From: Nemopilema nomurai
Taxonomy: Eukaryota; Cnidaria; Scyphozoa; Rhizostomeae; Rhizostomatidae
Assembly: GCA_003864495.1 (NCBI GenBank)
Contig: ML133433.1
Location: 396,722-460,721 of the forward strand
Reading direction: 5' to 3'
DNA length: 64,000 nt
In this document: positions 57,101 to 64,000 of the stretch, piece by piece
How positions within the stretch are numbered: position 1 is the first letter of the stretch
How the letters are laid out: the number at the start of each line of letters is the position of its first letter
Program-made: the position numbers and the translations under genes
Notes under the pieces: model-generated
The model's database searches: none
Told to the model about the DNA's origin: nothing
Seen by the model: only the letters and a program-made list of their open reading frames with translations

Positions 57101-60100
57101 TATAATGCAGCGATTTTGTTATGGTTTATGCGTATATATTTATATATGCGGGCCTGGTTTTCTGTCTGGCATTAAATGAAAGCCGATCGGGTCCAGAATG
57201 AATCTGATCCGGGCAGATTGAGGCCGACCCGGTATCGTATCGTTGGGAATCGGTTTTGGCGCCTCAGGTTTCCATTCGTTGTTTTTGGTCATTTGAAATG
57301 GCACAGCGGAGGGCTGGTGAAGAGTGCTTATGCTTGAAATGCAACATAAGAATCATAACTACAAATAAAACGTCATGCCATCAACGCGTGATGTTACTGT
57401 GTGCCTGCATGATAATTTGTGATAAATGATTGGCCAGTTCTCGTGTTTTCAAGTGCAGAGGGTGATACGCCTCAGTCAATTTGATGACCAAGCGTGGGTG
57501 GTTAATGCTTAAAACTAGAATGTTTCATTTCATGCTGCATCGAAAGCCAGGCATGATAGTTTAGCTGGGAAAAATTGATTCTAATCTTGATAAATATATT
57601 TGATAAATCATATTTGATATTCTTGAATAAATTTTGTCTTTCTTTCTCCCTTCTCAGCTAACAAACTAATGAACTGATTAATAGACACAAGAATTCTTAA
57701 ATTGTAAGCGCTAAATACAATGAAATTAACGTACTTTTCATTTGTTATTGTTCATGATGTCATTCGTTATGGCTCAACTTAAATTTGCACTAATGTTTTC
57801 TTGTACAAAAATGCTAGTGAAATTAACAATAAATATTTAACAAAAGAGTGGCTAAAACTATTGATTGTAACATTAAAGTTTTCCCTTGAATACAATGATC
57901 TATGTTAAACTCAACGAGTGTGAATTTTCTTGAACTCCTTAAACCTTTTGAGTGTCTGATTCGACGTTTGGATCTCTGACTGCTGATGACATGAAAATCG
58001 GTTGATGTCGTTGCAGCTTCGTGTAGAAAGTTGTCAACCTCCTTCTGACCTTGGTGTTTCAATGTAGCTAGGTGACATTGTCTGCTGAAAAATGTAAATG
58101 ATTTAGGAAGGGGAAGCTAACATTGCATGTGCAGTGTATTAAGAAGCTCAAGTGAACTGGGTCCACCTTTGATCTGACAGCCCAAATCAGTTCAAAATCC
58201 TTCACGATGATCTTTGCTTGTTAGAATGTGAAAATAGAAAGTGATTCGATTTACCCCTAGTGACAATGTCATACTAGCATGGGCAAATAATTCGAAGCAT
58301 TTCTTCAAACTTCCCCTCTGACCATGATCACTGCGTCCATAGGAGGCCGAAAGTACCGATGAAGCAGGCCTAGGTGAGCTCGGTTCGTCCGAAAGCACGC
58401 CCGCCTCACCCGCGGAACCTGTGAGCAGTGCGCAGGAGGAATCGATGAGCGAAGCAATGAGCGAGGCTATGAGTGAAGCCAGTAGCACGATGGACGGCGA
58501 AGAACGGAAAAGGCGATCGCGGAAACGGCGCAGCAAAGGGGTGAAGTTGCCAGGCATCTTTGCTTGCACCAGGAAGACGGGGTCGGTCATTTCAAGCTCC
58601 AGCGACGACGAGGACAACAGGCCGGTGAAGATGAAGCCCGGCGACCCTGCAGGCCCCGCGTCAAGCGCCAAATTCCAGGAGATAGAGATCACGTTGTCCT
58701 GGATTGCCGCTAGAAGGGTACGTGCACCCTAGTCTCTTCTCATTTATATCTCTTAAACACCCATTTCTTCCTTAGTTCCCTCGTTTCTATAGAAACGACA
58801 ATGCACATTTCGAGGTGCCTGTTTGCCTCTTTAGCTGCAATGGCATTGTTTTTGTTTGGTCATATAAATGGTTAAATCTCATCAAAAATTTCCCGAGAAT
58901 TCTTTGGTGGTCTGCGCTTCAAATCAAATTTCCCCTGTGTTTTATTTGTGAAATATAATGCCCGCTTGCAGCTTGTTTGGATAATATGATTGATTGTTGG
59001 GAATTGAAATCACAATCGCACGCTGTTTTGAGTTTAATTAAGTAGTCCGGTAAAATTTCTTGATTGAATTTTTTAAAGACCGGTAGCAGTTCATTTTGAT
59101 TTTAAGTGAGACAATTTTGGCAAAATGACAAGCCCGTATTCAAAGAATTCTGATAAGCTGGCAAGCTTTCATAGCTAATGTTTTTCTCGAAACTGCTGAA
59201 CCCATTGCGAAATGTTTCTCCGCCTTATCGCACCTCACGTTAAATGAAAACGACCTGCTATGGGGACGTAAGGCAGGTACTCTCTAATGAAATATGCTGA
59301 ATTACGTGTTGTCAATAGACTCCGGCTGTCCGCAATTTGATCGCCTCGTAATTGATCCTTTTCATTTGATATGCACGGACCTGACCTCCGCCTTCCTTGG
59401 AACTTACTTTCATTGAAACCTGATCGTATTCCATTTCAAGTTATCGATTTCTACACCATCTGAAACCAAGCAGAGCCTTAAGCTGAATTCACACTGGACG
59501 CGTTGCCTCATTGTCATGACTACCCCTTAGTCGTGAATGCCTCTTTATCATGACTGCCTCTTTATCATGACTGCCTCTTTATCATGACTGCCTCTTAGTC
59601 ATGAGTGCCTCTGTATCGCGACTGCCTCTTTGTTATTGCAGCTACGCAATCACGCATTACGGATACCAAAGGATGCCTAAAACTTATATGGACCTATACA
59701 CTGAAGTGTCTTCAAGCTTTTTACAAAAACTCAATACCTGGATTTTATATAGACCAGGATTCCTTTTAATTTCCAAATGCCAAAAGGGCTGTTGATTTGA
59801 TGTCACTACAGTCACCTTTCTAGAAACAGGCGTATTTACTCCCATCTTTGAAACTATTGCAACCAAAGTGATGTCGGTTTCAAAGGGAGTCTCGCCAACA
59901 TCCTTTCGTTTTATTCTGCAGGCCATCGTGGACCAAAACGAATTTGGGTTTGATCTACCAACAAACGAGAGGCTGTTGGAAGAGAACGACCAATTGCACA
60001 GAGAAGTTCACCAGTTTCAGAGCGAGGTTGACAAGACCTGCACGCTTCAGGTACCTTTTTGGTTTGCGCACCTGGTGAATCGACTGTTTTTATCAAGTGT

Positions 60101-61871
60101 CAACTTATTTAGCAGAGATGTGCGTCATTTGATGTAGCTACATTGAACGGGCTACATTAGCTTTGCTATGCTCTAAGTGCTTCATTGGACTTGCTGCGTT
60201 AGAAGTGCTTCTTTCGATGTACAACGTTTGATAAACTACGTTACACGTGCATCATTTGCTGTGCTACATTCGAGGTGCTTCATTTTGTTGTTTTGGTCAA
60301 GAGTGCTCTTATTTTTCGTATTCAACATTGTTTCGTATTCCGAACAGGATGATTCAGGTAAGACAGTCTACACTCGCTCTCTTCTTTTTTTCTTTTTAAC
60401 GTAATCTTTTCATTTTAGATTACTGATCCACCCCAAGAAGTCGTCATTAAAATTGAAGAAGTTCGAGCTGCATACGCCATACTGATGGTAACTCATTGCC
60501 GATAGCTCCATGAAGATTCTCGCCTTATCCCTCTCCATATCTTTCTCTTTTGTCGCGGCAGTCATCATAAGTCGTTACGTGGTTTTATTATTCGGGCTCA
60601 GTGTTTGGCTCTGTAATGTCACCTTCTAATAGCTTGAAAACCTTCAGCTAATTTTCATAGACTCCGTTTTGCTTAAAATGCCCTTAGCAATTATCCGAGT
60701 GCGGAAACTATAAACTCAGAATTGAATTACAGCATACAGGATTGAACTTTATGGCTGATATGTTTGTCTTTTCATTGGTTGCGATTAACCGTTTTCTCCA
60801 CAGGATTTGTGCATCAAGCGAAAACGAAATTTGACCTTCTTGGTTCACTTCATGAAAGAGGCTACCAATGAACTTCTCTGGATGAACGAAAAAGAGGAGA
60901 TCGAAGTATCACGTGACTGGTCAGACAAGAGCCTCGATCTGGTCGAAGTGGCCGAATACCGAAAGGTATCCTACTTTTGACTACCGTCTGGTCCATTGCC
61001 GTCAGAGAACGTTTTAGAATACACGATAAGGGCGAACGCTGTGAAGGGCGAGTTCTGACGCACTTATGATTACACATTGACATTCTTTTTATAAAAATGT
61101 GTTTGCTGTTATTCGCTGGTTCTGTGGGAATATATGTTGGGAATAATAACATGGTGGTTTGATGGTTGCTGATATGGTTTTTCTTTAACCATCAGGAATG
61201 GGACGAAGAGTTTGTGGAGCACGAGGCAAACTACAAAGCCATAACGCAGAAAGGGAGCGACTTGACGAACGACGGCCACCCTGGGTCTGCAGCCATTGCG
61301 GTTAGGCCTTCTTCTCCGGACTTCGTTTGTCGTACTTTGAGTCAAACTAGGGTTGATTTCTTTGCCCGCTTCGCTCACTTCCAGGCTTCTCAGTTGGGTC
61401 TTCTATTTCCCAAGTGCACAAGCTGCAAGGGTCGTATGGTACTTGTAGTACACGTACGATGGTGCAATGGTCTTTAAGGTTCTTTAATGTCTTTAGGCCT
61501 ACATCGAAGTGATGGCGACGCAATGGAATTGGTTGTTGCAGTTGCGCCTGGCATTGGACAAGCATATGGAGCACGCTCAGGCCTATGTGCAGGTTGGCAT
61601 GGCACTTAACTTGCAAATTCAAAGTTTCACTGCGTTTGCCTTGCGTCTGCTTCGCGTTTGTTTTGCTTGAATAACTAGTTTTCAACCAAGCCTACTTTTC
61701 TGCTTCATTTTGCATAACGTGAACAATGCGACACTTTTGTTTCAGTTCTATCGCAAAGCACATGAGCTAGAAAAGTGGCTCACTGTGAGAGTGAATTTGC
61801 TGACGTCAATGGTTGCAGGACTCCGAGTTACAAACGAGACGATACTCAACGAGCTCATAGTGAAACTGAAG
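42199..61871 (+). CDS. MACF1/DST-like: Spectraplakin (MACF1/dystonin/Shot family), 5' part, continues beyond window
   Basis: First exon 42199-42277 (alternative 45460-45562), then 46747-46808, 46932-47021, 47275-47352, 47652-47744, 47867-47952, 48321-48401, 48711-48826, 49177-49283, 49670-49789, 50294-50389, 50584-50652, 51047-51111, 55186-55228, 55479-55529, 55842-55916, 56201-56289, 56628-57030, 58343-58717, 59922-60050, 60419-60487, 60804-60965, 61196-61300, 61497-61592, 61746-61871. All are in frame: 955 or 963 codons so far. CH1 ([15 protein letters not shown] to ILHFQ) and CH2 ([40 protein letters not shown]-like VLTYVSSLY) form the actin-binding module. From 49670 come helical plakin-domain spectrin repeats, with the plakin hallmark [13 protein letters not shown] and DWSD. 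Spectraplakins are giant actin-microtubule cross-linkers. A 200-residue low-complexity segment interrupts the repeats (56764-58700). No stop is reached. Confidence 0.9.
42688..42833. repeat. 34-40-bp imperfect tandem repeat, 4 copies
   Basis: Units begin GACAGAACTACAAT and end CATGCCT or similar, with T-rich variable middles. In the first spectraplakin intron. Confidence 0.8.
43744..44172. mobile_element. Candidate degenerate MITE with TGTAAAAACCTGCATA-type ends
   Basis: The left edge reads ACTGTAAAAACCTGCATATG then AGCCCCC. The right edge, reverse-complemented, reads CATTAAAATCTGCGTAAAAG then CCACCCCC, similar but diverged. A poly-C run follows the left end. The roughly 430-bp span has no coding potential. 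This is a tentative, old element in a spectraplakin intron. Confidence 0.3.
45460..45562 (+). other. Alternative first coding exon of the spectraplakin (basic N-terminus)
   Basis: ATG at 45460 opens a 34-codon exon, [18 protein letters not shown] then [16 protein letters not shown], ending in phase 1 at a strong GTAAGC donor. That is the same phase as the exon at 42199-42277, so either can join 46747. The peptide is strongly basic. Plakins in other animals use several alternative first exons before the CH domains. Confidence 0.7.
51569..51617. repeat. 17-bp tandem repeat, 3 copies
   Basis: CTTGGCAATGACTTTAT twice exactly (51569-51602) and a third diverged copy, within the large spectraplakin intron. 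Confidence 0.85.
52260..52330 (+). promoter_or_regulatory. Possible promoter of the nested SxIP gene
   Basis: CCAAT at 52260-52264 and reverse CCAAT (ATTGG) at 52326-52330, about 720-790 bases before the nested gene's first ATG. The region between holds open but unrecognised frames and could be 5'UTR. Weak evidence. Confidence 0.25.
53048..54613 (+). CDS. Intronless gene nested in spectraplakin intron, 521 aa, two SxIP motifs
   Basis: An uninterrupted frame runs from the first ATG (53048) to TAG at 54611-54613; it stays open upstream to a TGA at 52910. AATAAA follows at 55004. The protein is hydrophilic, charged and mostly predicted disordered, with no signal peptide or membrane segment, and helical, E/K/R-rich stretches near 400-490. 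Two S-K-I-P motifs (residues 284-287 in [10 protein letters not shown] with basic/Ser/Pro neighbours, and 510-513 near the C-terminus) match the SxIP consensus that binds EB1 at growing microtubule ends. No family recognised. It lies on the same strand as its host, between exons 51047-51111 and 55186-55228. It could instead be an alternative 3' terminal exon: weak phase-2-compatible acceptors occur at 52986, 52995 and 52998. Confidence 0.75.
   Translation: MKLNEKGKDLAFVFVGNLKAFIREIVKKEKAGREDGSLIGEPRISEEEHVSGMNLIEVLADVFAVNQNVTTSAPQVEGYGDRQGDREAIPGVLMKKQPVSGLDSWKSQAHSGRTSRKSGESTDLLTKGLTSTDLEQEVLLDSSSAGDCFMLPQDGDSPDAEIEDQCPGRVEGLFSYGNGGWSGRNLRYCSSSWSETENSQLMESADSGVFESFVPPPDQLRFEEERRNFNDGGKVTADHSMRNNCKSGKVERTGRFNFNKSATNETAESLSVKGRSPTKAKFESKIPKPIHDKRRDTEETIKKSSWMRSLRDSILKFKRFDNAMPEKAKANISDARKYERCRSVDRTFGNLETISENCKGRRMRSAEKPNRMKSARSMVNLSRSSPRLDEPLLFWKHRTSLERSYSKYMEDEKQVVKDLKFDIEYAEANRQALRGLQRGMRTGSLSVVDACHEENALIDEIAKDLRREAQRRKSLVKTEEDLRQMGELYDGNIDSPTNPCKFNKSKCKASKIPVYAGHKHF
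55004..55009 (+). terminator. Polyadenylation signal of the nested gene (AATAAA)
   Basis: AATAAA 390 bases after the nested gene's stop and 177 bases before the next spectraplakin exon. Its position supports a transcript ending inside the intron. Confidence 0.5.
56764..58700 (+). other. Low-complexity insertion in the spectraplakin plakin domain
   Basis: The two longest exons (56628-57030 and 58343-58717) encode about 200 residues that do not look like spectrin repeat. They are acidic (EEEIEETER), then Ser/Glu-rich with three SEAM repeats from a 12-nt unit (58444-58479), then very basic ([13 protein letters not shown]), then SSSSDDEDN. Helical repeat sequence resumes at [10 protein letters not shown]. 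The acceptor at 58343 is a TAGGAG tandem. Confidence 0.65.
57031..58342. other. Spectraplakin intron, no other feature
   Basis: AT-rich intronic DNA without recognisable repeats or exons. Short minus-strand frames around 57.8-58.7 kb are shadows or chance. Confidence 0.5.
59514..59636. repeat. 18-bp minisatellite, about 7 copies
   Basis: Imperfect tandem copies of TCATGACTGCCTCTTTAT; outer copies are more diverged than inner ones. In a spectraplakin intron. Confidence 0.85.
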
Positions 61872-61905
61872 GTGAGAAAGGCGCATTGCAATTTATGGTC
61901 GCTCA

Positions 61906-61992
61906 CTAGGGGAATCTGAACTAGGGGAATCTGAATTAGAGGAATCTGAATTAGGGGAATCTGTACTAGGGGAATCTGAATTAGAGGAATCT
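61906..61992. repeat. 15-bp minisatellite, about 6 copies
   Basis: Unit (C/T)TAG(G/A)GGAATCTGAA repeated in tandem, beginning 35 bases after the spectraplakin exon donor at 61872. Confidence 0.9.
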
Positions 61993-63760
61993 TCATTTGC
62001 TTAATCGTTAGTAAAAGAAGAGCCTAATAATCTACGAAAAAGGACTGGATGTAGGACATAGATCTGGTTATTTTAACGAAAGTAGAAAACATAAATAAAT
62101 AACACCTGATCCTTGTAAGCCATCAAAATAGTTTGGAACCAGCAAATGTCAAGAAGACTCCTTTGACCGGAGCAGTGTCTCTTCAAACGTGTATTTTTCT
62201 AATGAAACAGCATTTGAGTTCCCCCTTTTTAAAATGACTTCTTTTGCGATTAGTCCAACAGTTTAGCCGTACGTTTTGCTCTAGAAGCATTCAAATGAAA
62301 TTTCAGGCAATTTCCACATGACGACTATATTGAGAATGAGACTTGGAGTAGCAACTTAAATTTATCCCATTCTCTGTACAAAAAGCAACTATTATGATTA
62401 TGATTACGTCCTTTGATTATGTCCTTTTATGATTACGCAACAAAAAAAACGGATTCCCTGTTAGCCTAAATGGCTTCATTTCGTCTAGTGATGGGAGAGA
62501 ATCTCTTCACGGAATTTCATCTTTGCAACCTTCGAAAACTTTTTGACAGTAGACCAACCTTAAGAGAATTCAATCCAGACATCAAATCAAGAAATTCAGA
62601 TTAAAGCCAGGTGAATATCATTAAAAAAACGTAAGCGGTAAAGACGACTATATAACGGCTCTATTTCAATTACAACTAAACAGCAATGTTCAATTATTAA
62701 AACTTTTTAACACACTTTCGTTCATCCTACACTGCATGATGCATTAGTACTACAATGGACGGCGTATTCAAACCAGTGATGCCCCGAATGCCCGATCATG
62801 CGCAAAGTGTTCTTTCTCTTCATAGCTGCATCCCATTCTCAGTATCAAAACCCCAAGACCAATGGTTGAGAAACATTGAAAGCAAGGAGTTTTGAGTAAT
62901 AAATGTTGAGGAAACCCCCCAATCTCGTTGGTTTTAGATAGCTCAAGTCAGGGTCGTTGATAGACGGCCCGGGCCCCGGAGCCAAGCTCTGGGGCGGGCC
63001 CTTTTGCGCCGCAGTCGAAATTTCTAATTGCAAGACCTATATTTTGCGGGCCCCGGACCTTTGCACCGTTTACTCCCCCTCTCTACGCTCCTGGCTCAAG
63101 TGCAGAAATTCAATTCCAAAGAGACAACGTTTTCATCATTTTCCTTATCTCTTTGACGTCAAACCTCGTCGGCAGCGACGACAAAATTGGCGAAATACGT
63201 TTTCTTGAATTACTCATTGGTTTTGAGTCATGTTGATTTAATTTGACTACCAATCAACGATAATATATTTTACTCATGAATTTATTCTAACAGCGTAAAT
63301 AAGCAGGCGCGGTGTAATTGCTTCCTATAACCTCGGATCAGTGAGAGGTTTGACCCAATCGCTACACTAAATAAAATTCCTGTTTGAGTAATAAAGAAAC
63401 ACGATGGAATCAATGGATGGCAGTGAAAATAAGCGCGGCAATGCAAAATGGCGGATTCCCAACAATAAATAAAGCCGACTTTTGAACGAATGTTCTCCAA
63501 CGTGTTGATCTGGTGACTCACTGGGTCAGACGAGGCTTTGAAAGGATCAGTATGCAAGCGTAACCTGCGTTCGCCACCTTGAAAAGAGACGTGCTTAAGT
63601 CCTTTTAACAATCATGTCTGTGCAGAATGCAAACAATGGTGGCGATTTGGTGCGGAATGTCACTTTGTCTCGTTTTTGACTTCATGTCTGCCTTTCTTGA
63701 GGTCGCCCCTTTGGTGGCACTGGAGATCGAAGTTGTTTTGGTGCAGGTCGTGCCTTTTGC

Positions 63761-63880
63761 ATGGGCCGATTTCGTATGGGCCGATTTCGTATGGGCTGAT
63801 TTCGTATGGGCCGATTTCGTATGGGCCGATTTCGTATGGGCCGATTTCGTATGGGCCGATTACGTATGGGCCGATTTGGC
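63761..63880. repeat. 15-bp minisatellite, 8 copies
   Basis: Eight tandem copies of ATGGGCCGATTTCGT with only three or four substitutions. Because the unit is a multiple of three it opens repetitive frames in several phases; these are not genes. Confidence 0.92.
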
Positions 63881-64000
63881 ACGCTGAATGGTGGAAATAC
63901 CAGTTGTTTCGTTGTTTCTTCGATAGTTCAACTCACTCTTAGGGCATGCTCCCTGCCCCTTCTTCATGCCCCTTCTTCCTGCTCTTTCTACCTGCCCCTC

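Larger units (their letters stand above)
61872..64000. other. Start of next spectraplakin intron, to window end
   Basis: No exon continuing the plakin frame was found after 61871; the SH3-bearing part expected next must lie beyond 64000 or be missed here. The region holds two 15-bp minisatellites and a GC-rich patch (62965-63060) with repeated GGGCCCCGGA words. Confidence 0.5.

Noticed and set aside
58192..58692. 166-codon minus-strand frame
   Set aside because: Antisense of the Ser/Glu-rich spectraplakin exon; its composition only mirrors that repeat.
60348..60357. 10-nt micro-exon between CAG and GTAAG in the spectraplakin
   Set aside because: Ten bases would break the phase-0 junction between flanking exons.
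63627..63942. Two + strand and one minus-strand frames over 63.6-63.9 kb
   Set aside because: Produced by the 15-bp minisatellite, which is open in several frames.

Overview
The window is eukaryotic, from a non-vertebrate animal. Almost every gene is split by GT-AG introns of roughly 0.1-4 kb, the DNA is AT-rich outside exons, and the recognisable proteins are animal families: GREB1, a KLF10/11 (TIEG) zinc-finger factor, EEF1E1/AIMP3, RPUSD4, a tetraspanin and a spectraplakin. Short minisatellites and transposon remnants resembling those of marine invertebrates suggest a cnidarian or another marine invertebrate; this is inference. No prokaryotic feature, CRISPR array, rRNA or tRNA gene was recognised.

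Layout. (1) 1.4-17.1 kb, + strand: a GREB1 homologue in 19 coding exons whose splice phases join into exactly 2000 codons including the stop, with a possible CCAAT-box promoter and a 5' noncoding exon upstream. (2) 17.1-20.5 kb: GREB1 3' flank, holding a well-delimited 408-bp hAT-type non-autonomous transposon with 12-bp terminal inverted repeats and a perfect 8-bp target duplication. (3) 20.5-23.3 kb, +: a KLF10/11-like gene (4 coding exons). (4) 23.9-25.9 kb, - strand: a five-exon EEF1E1/AIMP3 gene, convergent with the KLF gene and head-to-head with (5) the RPUSD4-like mitochondrial pseudouridine synthase gene at 26.0-27.4 kb, +. (6) 27.4-31.2 kb: intergenic, with a 55-bp duplication and one copy of a hairpin-forming dispersed repeat. 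(7) 31.2-37.7 kb, +: a tetraspanin gene in 11 exons. (8) 37.7-42.2 kb: mostly noncoding, with one weak two-exon candidate gene and a degenerate LINE fragment. (9) 42.2-61.9 kb and beyond the window, +: the 5' part of a spectraplakin (MACF1/dystonin/Shot family): two alternative first exons, two calponin-homology (CH) domains and part of the plakin domain. A 521-codon intronless gene with two SxIP-type (EB1-binding) motifs sits inside one of its introns. (10) 61.9-64.0 kb: intron sequence with two 15-bp minisatellites.

How the parts relate. EEF1E1 (multi-tRNA-synthetase scaffold) and RPUSD4 (mitochondrial RNA modification) share one very short intergenic promoter region. The spectraplakin would cross-link actin through its CH domains, and the nested gene carries motifs of the kind that recruit proteins to growing microtubule ends. 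The rest are unrelated neighbours. All exon boundaries are hand-made predictions from splice consensus, reading-frame continuity and remembered family resemblance; no alignment or transcript evidence was available.
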